From Streptomyces tuirus (GTDB lineage: Bacteria > Actinomycetota > Actinomycetes > Streptomycetales > Streptomycetaceae), in contig JAGTPG010000002.1 in assembly GCA_018195615.1 (NCBI GenBank), forward strand, positions 930,001-994,000: a stretch of DNA of 64,000 nt, read 5' to 3'. Below are positions 19,766 through 32,117 of the stretch, in pieces (within the stretch, counting starts at the first letter, position 1; each line of letters begins with the position of its first letter). Under the pieces are notes generated by a model. That model did no database searches and was not told the origin of the DNA. It was given only the letters and a program-made list of their open reading frames with translations. A program made the position numbers and the translations under genes.

Positions 19766-20254
19766 ATGCAGAGCGTGATGTGGAAGCAAGCCGTCGAGTG
19801 GCTCGCCGCGGCCGCGACGGACCCTCAGGAGTGCAAACGCGAGTGGGACTACGGCACGGGAACCGTGCTCGTGGAGGCCGGGCGGTACTGGGACGTGCTC
19901 AGTGTTCCCGACCGGCTCGGCCTGCTCGCCCTGGACATCCTGTGGCGCGACCCGCTGAAGACACCCGGCCCCACCCTGGTGGACAGCGCCGCACGCAGAG
20001 TGGGGTTCTTCCTGCCGCCGGATCCGGTCAGCGAGTGGGTCGGGTTCGGGGTGCGGCACGTCGGCCGGGGCTCCTGGGTCGCCGTGCCGCCGCCGTACCG
20101 GCCCGCCGGCCGCCTGGAGTGGCTCGTCCCGCCGGACGGAACCGGCAGCCTGCACGCCCCCGGCACGCTCGAGTCGGCCCTGCGGGAGGCCACCGGCACG
20201 CTCGCCGTGCTGGCACCGGTCAGCGCGGAGCACGTGGTGGCCGACCGCTGGTGA
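19766..20254 (+). CDS. Hypothetical protein of a Streptomyces-type family (162 aa)
   Basis: A 162-aa protein starting MQSVMWKQAVEWLAAAATDP. It has short conserved-looking segments (YGTGTVLVEAGRYWDVLSV, RRVGFFLPPDPVSEWVGFG, then GRGSWVAVPPP and LEWLVPPDGTGSLHAPGTLE) of the kind seen in small actinobacterial proteins distantly related to the N-terminal domain of primase/polymerase-like proteins. There is no catalytic motif, signal peptide or membrane segment. The ATG at 19766 is chosen because codon bias begins there; no clear ribosome site is seen. Function unknown. Confidence 0.6.
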   Translation: MQSVMWKQAVEWLAAAATDPQECKREWDYGTGTVLVEAGRYWDVLSVPDRLGLLALDILWRDPLKTPGPTLVDSAARRVGFFLPPDPVSEWVGFGVRHVGRGSWVAVPPPYRPAGRLEWLVPPDGTGSLHAPGTLESALREATGTLAVLAPVSAEHVVADRW

Positions 20255-20259
20255 GGCGA

Positions 20260-20521
20260 GGACCGTCGGGGACGGCCGTCCCGGGTGCCGGCCGGCGGTC
20301 CAAGTGGTGAGGGCGGCCCAGGTCTCGCTCGCGGACGGGGCGGCGAAGGAGACCCACTGGCCGTCACGGTGCTCCGGGACGGCATGCCCCCGGGCCTGCC
20401 ATTCCGCGACGAGCGCCGCGTAGATGGGCGGATGCCCCCCGTATCCGCTGGTGAGTTCGGCATACGACCGGGGCGCGGCGTCGGTCCCCAGAGGGCGCCG
20501 CGCCTTCTCACTGCTGTCCAT
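20260..20521 (-). CDS. Possible small hypothetical gene, 3' end unclear
   Basis: The frame starting at ATG 20521 (MDSSEKARRPLGTDAAPRSY, then AELTSGYGGHPPIYAALVAE and GHAVPEHRDGQWVSFAAPSA) has protein-like composition and good third-position G+C. In this frame it stays open into the coding part of the oppositely oriented gene to its left, which is unlikely to be real. An undetected base loss may hide its true stop near 20,225-20,260. No family recognised. Confidence 0.35.
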
Positions 20522-20984
20522 GCCAGGGCAACGCCACGCCGCACGCCACTGGTACGCGTGCCGGGCCCCGTCCGTCGGGTCGGGTGAACCCGTCACCCGT
20601 ACGGCGGCACGCGGGCACCGGACAAACATCCAGTGAGGCGGTCGCCCGTTCAGAGCGGGGTCGGTTCCTGACCGGTCGCCAGGGGCGCGTGGTCGTGGTC
20701 CAGAGAGGCCTCCAGCGTGCCAGGGCCGCGCCGGCCGGGAGCGGGGCGTCGCCGGGGACGCCGACCGTCCGCGCCGGGCACGCCGACCGTCCGTGCCTGC
20801 CGCAGGGCACTTCCAGGCCGCCCGCGCGCGGCCGTTACGGGCCGGTCATGCGGAACCGTGGCTCCCGGCGCTGACGGTTTTCTCGACCCCGGCCGTATGC
20901 GTCCGGTAACACTGACCTCAGGCCGAGGACGGGGCCGGCACCTCGCCCGGAACCGGTCCTCCCGTACGACGGCAGGGAGAGGCC

Positions 20985-22200
20985 ATGTCACCTGACCTCC
21001 GGCAGCGCAGGGCCGTGCTGGAGCACGAGTGGTCCCGCTGGGTGCCGCGGCTGAGCGTCGCGGCCGCGCGACCGGGCGGCAGCGCGGCGTTGCGCCACGA
21101 GGTGACCGAGTCCTGGGCGCGTTCGCTGAGCAGTGTGGACCCGGGGCGGGACAGCGCCCCGGTCACCGACGGCGGCCTGGTGCACCAACGCTGGACGTCC
21201 TCACCGCTGTACCGGCCGGTCTCGGGCCTCGCCGGCGAGCTGCGCAGCATCGCCGAGGACGCCGGGTTCGTCACGGCGGTCACCGACGAGTCCGGCACGA
21301 TCCTGTGGACCTGCGGCGGGCCGACCATGCGCCGCAAGGCAGAGCGGGTCAACTTCGCCCCGGGCGGCCGGTGGGACGAGCAGGCCATGGGCACCAACGC
21401 GCTGTCCCTCGCGCTGCGCACCGGCCGCCCCAGCTCCGTCTTCTCGGCCGAGCACCTGGTGTCGGCGCTGCACGGCTGGGTCTGCTACTGCGCCCCCGTG
21501 CACGGCCCGGACGGCCGGGTCCTCGGCGTCCTCGACCTGTCCACCACCTGGGACCGCTCACACCCCCTGGCCATGTCCACCGTGCGCACACTGGTGACCA
21601 CGATCGAGACCCGCCTGGCCACGGAACAGCCTCGCTCGGCCCAGGTGCGGCTCACCTGCCTGGGCGCCGAACAGGCCGTGCGGGACGGACGGCCCCTGCC
21701 CCTGCGCCCCGCCAGTTGGAGATCCTCACCCTGCTCGCGCTCGAACCCGACGGCTTCTCGCCGCAGCGGCTGCGCGCCGCCCTGTACGGCGACCGGCCGG
21801 TCACGGCATCCACCTTCAAGGCCGAGGTCTCCCACCTGCGCCGCGCCCTGGACGGCGGCATCGCCGCCCGCCGCTACGCCCTGACGCTCCCGGTGTCCTG
21901 CGACGCGCCCGACGTACTGTGCGCGCTGGAGCAGGGCGACATCGACACCGCGCTCCGCCTGTACGGCGGCCCGCTGCTCCCCGCTCCACGGCACCCGGGA
22001 TCGAGGAGTGGCGCACCCGCCTCGAAGTCGCCGTACGCGAGGCCGTCCTGGCGAGCAGCCGCCCGGAACACGCCCTGCGCCACGGCGAACGGGCCCCCTA
22101 CGACGCGGAGATCCACGAGCACGCGCTGCGCCTGCTCGGCCCGGACGACACCCGCCGGGCGATCGCGGTGGGCCGGCTGACCGCGGCGCTGCACCACTGA
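20985..22200 (+). CDS. GAF-domain transcriptional regulator with C-terminal winged helix; two apparent frameshifts
   Basis: About 405 aa if one C is added in each of the runs at 21707-21710 and 21979-21982. Residues 60-225 form an AcoR/GAF-like sensor region ([20 protein letters not shown], then [20 protein letters not shown]). The DNA-binding part is in the second frame: [20 protein letters not shown], then [18 protein letters not shown], a winged helix of the type used by SARP/OmpR-like regulators. The third segment ([16 protein letters not shown] onward) ends at 22200. Regulators of this architecture lie directly upstream of acetaldehyde dehydrogenase genes in many streptomycetes, as here. 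The ATG at 20985 follows GGGAGAGG. Confidence 0.75.
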
Positions 22201-22284
22201 CGGGAACGGCGCCAACCTTGCGCCAACCTCCCGGGAGCACAGTGAGGATCGTCAACCTGATGCCCCTCACCGAGGAGAGCCGCC

Positions 22285-23801
<1,517 letters not shown>

Positions 23802-23824
23802 AGCCCGGGGCAGACGTCCACGGA

Positions 23825-23851
23825 GTGGAGCCAGGCCGGTCCTGGCTCCAC
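23825..23851. terminator. Bidirectional hairpin terminator between converging genes
   Basis: A perfect 11-bp stem, GTGGAGCCAGG and CCTGGCTCCAC, with a 5-base loop, located between the convergent ends of the aldehyde dehydrogenase (23801) and the esterase (23868). There is no T tract, as is usual in streptomycetes. Confidence 0.7.
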
Positions 23852-23867
23852 CCGTGGTGCGGGCGTG

Positions 23868-25240
23868 TCACTGGAACTGTGCGAAGAACCTCCAGATCTC
23901 TGCTTTGGTCCAGGTGGCGACGCCGCTTTCGTTGGGGGAGCCGTCGACCGGACCGGGTATGTGGCCTCCGTCGAACGCGGCCCATTGGACCGGGTATCCG
24001 GCACGGCAGCCCGAGTAGGTGGTGGTGATGTGCGTGCGGCTGCCCGGCGCGGGCTCGCGCGGGCTCTGGGAGTGCAGCCGTTGTTGCTGACGAATTTGTC
24101 GCGCAGGGACCGTCCTTGCCCGATGTTGAGGACGGAGTCGCTGATGCCGTGGATTCCGAAGTAGGCGATGGGCTGGGTGCCGCCGCTGCACCCGCTGATC
24201 TGGGCGCCGGAGATGACCGCGACGGCCCGGAAGACGTTCGCCCGGCTGCATGCGAGTGCGTAGCTCATGCCGCCGCCCCAGCTGAATCCCGTGGCGAAAC
24301 GCTGTGCCGGGTTGACACAGAGGCCGCCCTCGATGCGCCGGATCATGTCGTCGACGAAGGTGACGTCCTCACCGCCGGAATTGGCCCAGCCGTTGCCGAG
24401 GCCCTGGGGGGCGACGAGGATCGCGCTGTTGTTGGACTGTTCCTGTTGGCCGTAGTAGGACCAGGCGTTCCCGCTCGTGCCGCCCGAGGCGACGTCGCCG
24501 GCGGTTCCGCCTCGCCAGTGGAACGCGAAGATCAGCCGGTAGCGGTGGGTGTTGTCGTAGTTGGCGGGGACCCTGAGGATGAAGCTGCGGCTCTTGCCGC
24601 CGCTCTGAATCGTGTGCGTACCGCTCGTCAGAGTCGGGGCGCTGCCGCATCCGCCGTCACCGCCACCGGACGACAGCTTGATCATCTGCCATTGCTGGTT
24701 GGCGCCGCCCCAGTCGGTGTACTGGACGACGTTGCCGCCGTCGGCGGTGGAGGCGCCCTGCACCTCCACCGCCTTGCCGCTGGTGCGGTTGATCAGCCGG
24801 ACGTGGCCCGCGTCGGAGTCGGCCAGGCGGAACTGCTGGTTGGCTCCGTTGTGGTCGGCCCACTGCTGGATCGCGGCACCGTCCGCGGTCGAGGCGCCGG
24901 CCACGTCGAGAACCTTGCCCGAATGCCGGGCCTTGAGGCGGTAGAAGCCGCCGCCGGAGTCCACGAACTGCCACTGCTGGTTGGCTCCGTCGTGGCGCGT
25001 CCACTGGCTGACCCGCGCGCCGTCGGCGGTGGACGTGCCGGAGACGTCCAGCGCCTTGCCGCTGTTGCGGTTGACCAGGGCGTACCAGGCGTTGGTGTCC
25101 ACCGTCGCCGCCTCGGCGGGCGTCGGATTCACCGCGGCGAGCATGCCGATCGCGAGGGCCGCCGCCACCACGGCGGCGACCCGGGACCACCAGCGGTGTT
25201 TGCGTTCAGGGGCGGGGGGAGCCGCACCGTAGGTCTTCAT
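23868..25240 (-). CDS. Secreted CE1/PHB-depolymerase-type esterase (feruloyl or acetyl-xylan) with CBM13; one apparent frameshift
   Basis: About 457 aa across one missing C near 24068-24070. An arginine-containing signal peptide (about residues 1-44, ending AEAA) is followed by a ricin-type CBM13 domain with three repeats, each with GKALDV/GKVLDV/GKAVEV and an NQQW/NQQF motif. After a Gly/Ser linker comes the alpha/beta-hydrolase: catalytic Ser in GFSWGGG, Asp in HGISDSV, His in GGHIPG (only in the corrected frame). This architecture is used by feruloyl and acetyl-xylan esterases that deacylate hemicellulose. Neighbouring GH10 and GH62 enzymes make that more likely than poly-hydroxybutyrate hydrolysis. 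It is 31 bases downstream of the xylanase and probably co-transcribed. Confidence 0.82.
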
Positions 25241-25271
25241 TGATGCACCCTTTCGTCGGTGGCAGGTCCCC

Positions 25272-26840
<1,569 letters not shown>

Positions 26841-26912
26841 TCAGACACGGATGATTGAGGCGTTGACGATGGCCCGTCAATACTCCCCGCAGAAGAAGTT
26901 TCGGTTTATCGC

Positions 26913-26926
26913 TCGAAACATTCGAA
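26913..26926. promoter_or_regulatory. Candidate xylan-regulator operator, site 1
   Basis: TCGAAACATTCGAA, an inverted repeat of CGAA/TTCG, in the 389-base divergent region between the GH10 and GH62 genes. CGAA-spacer-TTCG inverted repeats are known operators of LacI-family xylose/xylan regulators in streptomycetes. A nearly identical second site lies 128 bases to the right. The assignment is by inference. Confidence 0.5.
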
Positions 26927-27040
26927 CTCGGCCTTGAGCTGGCGAGCAGGGGAGGCGCTGTTTGTGGACAGATCGGCGACAGGCCTTGACCAGAGGGCCC
27001 CGCATTCCTAGCTTGTGGCGTCGAAGCTTCCGGGAATTCT

Positions 27041-27054
27041 TCGAAACATTTCGA
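27041..27054. promoter_or_regulatory. Candidate xylan-regulator operator, site 2
   Basis: TCGAAACATTTCGA, with inverted arms CGAAA and TTTCG around a 2-base spacer, 38 bases before the GH62 start. It is flanked by partial matches (GTCGAAGCTTCC, AATTCTTCGAA). Its position suits a repressor controlling GH62, while site 1 is nearer the GH10 side. Confidence 0.5.
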
Positions 27055-27091
27055 GATTGTCCCTGCCCGCCCCCCGAAGGAGGGCCCTCTG

Positions 27092-28566
27092 ATGTGGTTT
27101 CGCCACCCGTCCCCGGTCCGTCTCAGACGCTTACTCGCCGTCCTCGCGCCCTTGCTGCTCGTGGCCACCTTCCTCGGCGCCCAGCCCGCCGGCGCGGCGA
27201 CCGTAGACCCCAACGCCTCGTATGTGCTGGTCAACCGCAACAGCGGCAAGGCCCTGGACGTCTACAACATGGCGACCAACGACGGCGCCCGCATCACCCA
27301 GTGGACCCGGAACGATCAGAGCCAGCAGCAGTGGCAGTTCGTCGATTCCGGGGGCGGCTACTACCGCATCAAGTCCCGCCACTCCGGCAAGGTCCTGGAC
27401 GTCCACAACTTTTCCACCGCGAACGGCGGCTCGATCGTCCAGTGGGCCGACCTGAACGGCACCAACCAGCAATGGCGGCTGGCCGACAGCTCGGACGGCT
27501 ACGTGAGGTTGATTTCGCGCCACAGCAACAAGGCCCTCGAAGTGCAAGGCGGCTCCACCGCCGACAACGCGAACGTCGTCCAGTACGACGACTGGGGCGG
27601 CACCAACCAGCAGTGGCAGCTCGTCAAGGTCGGCGCCGACAACCCCGGCCCGTGCGCCCTTCCGTCGACATACCGCTGGACCTCGACGGGCGCGCTGGCA
27701 CAGCCCAAGCCGGGGTGGGCCTCGCTCAAGGACTTCACCGTCGTCCCCTACAACGGCAAGCAGCTCGTCTACGCGACGACACACGGCGCCGCGGGAACGG
27801 GAGTGGCCTGGCGCTCGTTGAACTTCACCCCGTTCACCAACTGGTCGGACATGGCCTCCGCCGGCCAGAACATGATGTCGACTTCCACGGTCGCGCCCAC
27901 GCTCTTCTACTTCGCGCCGAAGAACATCTGGGTGCTCGCCTACCAATGGGGCAGGACCGCCTTCTCCTACCGGACGTCGAGCGACCCCACCAACCCGAAC
28001 GGCTGGTCATCCGAGCAGGTGCTCTTCTCCGGAAGCATCTCCGGCTCCGACACCGGGCCCATCGACCAGACACTCATCGGTGACGGGACGAACATGTACC
28101 TGTTCTTCGCCGGTGACAACGGCAAGATCTACCGGGCCAGCATGCCGATCGGGAACTTCCCGGCAGCTTCGGCTCCACCTCGACCGTGATCATGAGCGAC
28201 ACGAAGGAGAACCTGTTCGAAGCCCCGCAGGTCTACAAGCTGCAGGGCCAGAACCGCTACCTCATGATCGTCGAGGCGATCGGCTCGCAGGGCCGCTACT
28301 TCCGCTCGTTCACGGCCACCAGCCTGAACGGCTCATGGACACCCCAGGCGGCGACCGAGAGCAATCCCTTCGCCGGCAAGGCCAACAGTGGCGCCACCTG
28401 GACCAACGACATCAGCCACGGCGAACTGATCCGCACCAGCCCCGACCAGACCATGACCGTCGATCCCTGCAATCTGCAGTTGCTCTACCAGGGGCGCAGC
28501 CCCAACTCCGGCGGCGAATACGGCTTCTGGCCCTACCGTCCGGGTCTGCTGACACTGCGGCGCTGA
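27092..28566 (+). CDS. Secreted GH62 alpha-L-arabinofuranosidase with N-terminal CBM13; one apparent frameshift
   Basis: About 491 aa across one missing G near 28159-28163. Signal peptide at residues 1-36 (ending AGAA), then a CBM13 with three GKALDV/GKVLDV/NKALEV repeats that is closely similar to the CBM13 of the esterase. The GH62 domain begins near [20 protein letters not shown] and contains [11 protein letters not shown], the [16 protein letters not shown] catalytic region, and in the second frame [13 protein letters not shown] and [14 protein letters not shown]62 enzymes remove arabinose from arabinoxylan, so this enzyme works with the GH10 xylanase. Codon 14 (27131-27133) is TTA, making translation dependent on the bldA tRNA. 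AAGGAGGG precedes the ATG. Confidence 0.9.
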
Positions 28567-28605
28567 CGGCGTGACACGAGTCCGGTTCCGGTACGGAGCC
28601 GGCGT

Positions 28606-28634
28606 GGCGGGCTCGGCGGAAGGCCGAGCCCGCC
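28606..28634. terminator. Hairpin terminator after the GH62 gene
   Basis: A perfect 11-bp stem GGCGGGCTCGG / CCGAGCCCGCC with a 7-base loop, 40 bases after the GH62 stop and before the metallophosphoesterase promoter region. Confidence 0.75.
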
Positions 28635-28731
28635 CGGTCACGCGACACCGTCTCCATGAACTCCGGTCCGGCCGGCCCGAGGGCGACCGGATACAGTGCG
28701 CGAGACGGCAGCCCGGTCTGGGAGGGGAAGC

Positions 28732-29952
28732 GTGACCGACACCAGCAACACCCGGCCCGCCGACAGCGAAGCGCAAGCTCCGCGGCAGAGCCGACTGCGC
28801 CGCCTGATGCGCTACCTCCCTGTGATCGCCCCCGTCCTGCTGTGGGCCGTGCCCTGCTGGGTGCTCCTGCACACCGGCCAGCACTGGCCGCTGCCCGTCA
28901 CGCTGGCCGGCACCGCCCTGTTCGCCCTCGGCCTCATCGGTATGCCGCTCGCGATGGTGCGTGGCCACGGCCGGCGCCAGCAGGACCGGGCGGCGATCGT
29001 CGGTGACACCCTGCTGGGCACCAGCTGGGTTCTGTTCACCTGGTCCGTTCTGCTCGGCGTCTTCTTGCGGCTCGCCCTGACCGTGGCCGGCGTCGGCGAG
29101 AGTCAGGACCGGGCCCGCATCGTCACGTGGGCCGTCCTCGGCGTAACCGCCCTCCTACTCGCCTGGGGGTACGCCGAAGCGCGCCGCGTGCCACGGGTGC
29201 GCCGCCTCGACGTGCAACTTCCACGGCTGGGTACCGGGTTGGACGGCATCCGCGTCGTCCTCATCACCGACACCCACTACGGCCCACTCGATCGCGCCCG
29301 CTGGTCGGCAAGGGTGTGCGAGACGGTGAACACCCTGGAAGCCGACCTGGTCTGCCACACCGGCGACATCGCGGACGGCACGGCCGAACGCCGCCGCGCC
29401 CAGGCCGCCCCACTCGGAACCGTGCGGGCCACCCGGGCCCGTGTCTACGTCACCGGCAACCACGAGTACTACAGCGAGGCCCAGGGCTGGGTCGACCTGA
29501 TGGACGAGCTGGGCTGGGAGCCGCTGCGCAACCGCCACCTGCTGCTCGAACGCGGAGGCGACACCCTCGTGGTCGCCGGCGTGGACGACGTCACCGCCGA
29601 GTCCTCCGGCCTGGCAGGCCACCGCGCCCACCTCGCCGGGGCCTTGCACGGCGCCGACCCCGACCTGCCCGTCCTGCTCCTGGCACACCAGCCCAAGTTC
29701 ATCGACCGGGCGTCAGCCGCCGGTATCGACCTCCAACTCTCCGGCCACACCCACGGCGGCCAGATCTGGCCCTTCCACCACCTGGTCCGCATCGACCAGC
29801 CCGCCCTCGCCGGCCTCAGCCACCACGGCACCCGCACCCTCCTCTACACCAGCCGCGGCACCGGCTTCTGGGGCCCGCCGTTCCGCGTCTTCGCCCCCAG
29901 CGAGATCACCCTGCTCGTGCTCCGCTCCCCACACCTGCCCACCTCGCCGTAG
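28732..29952 (+). CDS. Membrane-anchored metallophosphoesterase
   Basis: 406 aa from GTG 28732, preceded by GGAGGGGAAGC. Four hydrophobic segments in the first 150 residues (e.g. YLPVIAPVLLWAVPCWVLL, WAVLGVTALLLAWGY) anchor it. The C-terminal calcineurin-like domain has all metal-binding blocks: VLITDTHYG, CHTGDIADG, VTGNHEYY, VLLLAHQP and LSGHTHGGQ, with GTGFWGPPFRVFAPSEITLL at the end. The topology predicts an enzyme next to the membrane, similar to YkuE/YaeI-type phosphodiesterases. The substrate is unknown. It stands alone between terminator-like sequence and a scar of broken genes. Confidence 0.88.
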   Translation: MTDTSNTRPADSEAQAPRQSRLRRLMRYLPVIAPVLLWAVPCWVLLHTGQHWPLPVTLAGTALFALGLIGMPLAMVRGHGRRQQDRAAIVGDTLLGTSWVLFTWSVLLGVFLRLALTVAGVGESQDRARIVTWAVLGVTALLLAWGYAEARRVPRVRRLDVQLPRLGTGLDGIRVVLITDTHYGPLDRARWSARVCETVNTLEADLVCHTGDIADGTAERRRAQAAPLGTVRATRARVYVTGNHEYYSEAQGWVDLMDELGWEPLRNRHLLLERGGDTLVVAGVDDVTAESSGLAGHRAHLAGALHGADPDLPVLLLAHQPKFIDRASAAGIDLQLSGHTHGGQIWPFHHLVRIDQPALAGLSHHGTRTLLYTSRGTGFWGPPFRVFAPSEITLLVLRSPHLPTSP

Positions 29953-29999
29953 CACTGGGCGGGCCGACACATCCGCTTGGCGCAGTCCACGAGCCGAGG

Positions 30000-30305
30000 G
30001 GTGCGAGATCCGCGGTGGTGCCTGGCTGGTGAGGTTTTCCGGGCGCAGGATCGTGTCCAGTTCCTCCGTGGTGAGCAGGCCGGATTCAGCGGCGAGGTCC
30101 TTGATGGTGCGGCCTGTGGCGAGGGCTCGGCGGGCCAGCGTCGTGCCGGCGGCGTAGCCGATGTGGGGGCGAGCGCTGTCACCAGTCCGATGGAGCGGTG
30201 GACGCTGTCGTGGAGGTGTTCGCGGTTGGCGGTGATGCCGGGGACGCAGCGGGTGGCCAGGGTGTCGCAGGCGGCACGCAGGTGGGTCAGGGAGCGCAGC
30301 ACCAC
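30000..30305 (-). pseudogene. 3' remnant of an aspartate ammonia-lyase/fumarase-family gene
   Basis: The minus-strand translation gives HLRAACDTLATRCVPGITAN, REHLHDSVHRSIGLVTALAP and, after one missing C near 30165, GYAAGTTLARRALATGRTIK, DLAAESGLLTTEELDTILRP. This is the C-terminal third of an aspartase. The N-terminal two-thirds, including the active-site loop, are absent. Sequence similarity stops at about 30,300, exactly where a GntR fragment begins on the other strand. Confidence 0.75.
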
Positions 30306-30443
30306 GACGAGCTCATCGACGTCTGCGCCGGCGGCGACGCCCGCGCCGCCGCCGAACTCGCGGGACAGCACTGGTCCGAACTCGGCGGACACATCAACCA
30401 GCTTTTCGACACCAACCAGTTCGCGGAATCCGCGCTCGCTTGA
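30300..30443 (+). pseudogene. 3' remnant of a GntR/FCD-family regulator gene
   Basis: The plus-strand frame gives HDELIDVCAGGDARAAAELA, GQHWSELGGHINQLFDTNQF and ends at a stop at 30443. This is the last helix pair of an FCD ligand-binding domain. The DNA-binding domain and most of the sensor domain are missing. It abuts the aspartase remnant head-to-head, so one deletion probably removed the 5' parts of two divergent genes. Confidence 0.65.
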
Positions 30444-30543
30444 CAGCCCTGGTTCTTGGCGGCCGGGGTTCCGCTGCTGGAGCCAGCCGGACGGCGGGTG
30501 AGGCCCGCGGCGGCAACTCCCCTACACCCCACCGCCCGACACA

Positions 30544-30723
30544 ATGGACCCGGCCGGCATCCCGCACGACGTGCCCGCGGCGTTCGTCGCCGGCGCGCTC
30601 ATCGGCGTGGCCACCGACTGGCTGCAGCGCGGATGCCCTGACACACCGATCGAGATGACCACCCGGACCAAGCCGCTCCTGCGGGCCCTGGCGACCGGCA
30701 CCCGCACAACGCCCACGCCGTAG
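30544..30723 (+). pseudogene. C-terminal fragment of a TetR-family regulator gene
   Basis: A 59-codon frame from ATG 30544 to TAG 30721-30723. AAFVAGALIGVATDWLQRGC, then PDTPIEMTTRTKPLLRALAT is the characteristic last helix of TetR C-terminal domains (VAGALIGVxxDWLxRGxP). No helix-turn-helix is found upstream, so it is a decayed 3' fragment rather than a working gene. It is too short to be expected as an independent protein. Confidence 0.6.
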
Positions 30724-30914
30724 GCCTTGCGGCAGTGCCTGGACTCACCACGGCGCTGCGGGTGCTCGTCCTGGAGAGCCACGGCGCCTGTCGGCTATTG
30801 AACGTTAGCTCACCTGACCATACATCGATCCCGCATACTCGGGCGTAACTCTTGACATCCAGATCCCGCCCCCCTGTGATGGCTAATGCTCAGTAGCCGA
30901 CGTCAGGGGTCAAC

Positions 30915-32117
30915 GTGTCGATCGGGTTCGAGACCGACGAGAGGGTCGCCGATATCGCGTGGCGGACCGCTGAGTTCGTCCGGGACGTCGTGCTGCCGGA
31001 GGAGCAGGCGTGCGACGGGAACGTCCATGACGGGCCGGAGCCGCTGCGGCGTCGGTTGCAGGAGGCGGCCCGGGCGGCGGGGGTGTTCGCTCCGCATGTG
31101 GGTGGGGAGTGGGGCGGGCTCGGGCTCGATCTCTGTGGCCAGGCAGTAGTGTTCGAGGCGGCCGGATACTCGTTGCTCGGCCCGCTCGCTCTCAACTGCG
31201 CGGCGCCGGACGAGGGCAACATGCACCTGCTCGAAGTGGTCGCCGACGAAGGGCAGAAAGAGCGGTATCTGCGCCCGCTGGCGGCCGGTGCGGTGCGCTC
31301 GTGTTTCGCGATGACCGAGCCGGCACCGGGCGCGGGATCCGACCCTCGTGCGCTGGCCACCACGGCGACGAGGACCGGGGGCGGCTGGCGGATCGACGGC
31401 CGCAAGTGGTTCATCAGCGGTGCCGACGGCGCCGGCTTCGCCATCTGCATGGCCCGCACGAGCGGCGTCCCGGGTGACGCGGGCGGCGCCACGATGTTCC
31501 TCGTGGACGCCGGCAACCCGGGCATGAAGGTCGTCCGGAACATCGACACCCTGGATCAGGGGCTGTTCGGCGGACACAGCGAGGTCGTCTTCGACGGCTG
31601 CGAGGTCGAAGACGGCGCCGTGCTCGGCGAGGTGGACCAAGGGTTCGCGTATGCCCAGGCGCGTCTCGGGCCCGCGCGTATGACGCACTGCATGCGCTGG
31701 CTCGGAGTGGCGCAACGGGCGCAGGACATCGCCCTGGAGCGTGCCGTGGATCGCCGGGCCTTCGGTAAACCCCTGGCCGAACTGGGCATGGTGCAGCAGC
31801 TGCTGGCCGATTCCGAGATCGACCTCGAGACCAGTCGCGCGGTGCTGCTGCGGGCCTGCTGGGAACTGGACCAGGGGCGTTCGGCCGCCCAGCACACCTC
31901 GATCGCGAAGACGTACGTCTCGGAGGCGGTGAACCGCGTGGTCGACCGGGCCGTGCAGGTGTGCGGCGCACTCGGAATCTCCGGGGACGCCCCGCTGTCC
32001 CGGCTGTACCGGGAGGTGCGTCCGTTCCGGATCTACGACGGCCCGTCCGAGACCCACCGCTGGGCCATCGCCAAGCGCGCGGTGCGGGCGGCGCGGGAGC
32101 GGAGGGCCGCGCGATGA
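30915..32117 (+). CDS. Acyl-CoA dehydrogenase of the ACAD10/11 type
   Basis: A 400-aa FAD enzyme starting at GTG 30915 (MSIGFETDERVADIAWRTAE). Family marks: NCAAPDEGNMHLLEVV near residue 95, the FAD/substrate block CFAMTEPAPGAGSDP near 132, WFISGADGAGFAICMARTSG, and the C-terminal RPFRIYDGPSETHRWAIAKR. The N-C-x-A-P-D-x-G-N-M signature is shared with mammalian ACAD10/11 and bacterial LvaC-like proteins rather than with standard fatty-acid dehydrogenases. The stop overlaps the start of a kinase-like gene (ATGA), a pairing found as a fused protein in ACAD10/11. Confidence 0.85.
   Translation: MSIGFETDERVADIAWRTAEFVRDVVLPEEQACDGNVHDGPEPLRRRLQEAARAAGVFAPHVGGEWGGLGLDLCGQAVVFEAAGYSLLGPLALNCAAPDEGNMHLLEVVADEGQKERYLRPLAAGAVRSCFAMTEPAPGAGSDPRALATTATRTGGGWRIDGRKWFISGADGAGFAICMARTSGVPGDAGGATMFLVDAGNPGMKVVRNIDTLDQGLFGGHSEVVFDGCEVEDGAVLGEVDQGFAYAQARLGPARMTHCMRWLGVAQRAQDIALERAVDRRAFGKPLAELGMVQQLLADSEIDLETSRAVLLRACWELDQGRSAAQHTSIAKTYVSEAVNRVVDRAVQVCGALGISGDAPLSRLYREVRPFRIYDGPSETHRWAIAKRAVRAARERRAAR

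Noticed and set aside
27092..28566. GH62 gene as a pseudogene
   Set aside because: Only one base is missing in CCCGG; both halves keep all family motifs and normal codon use.
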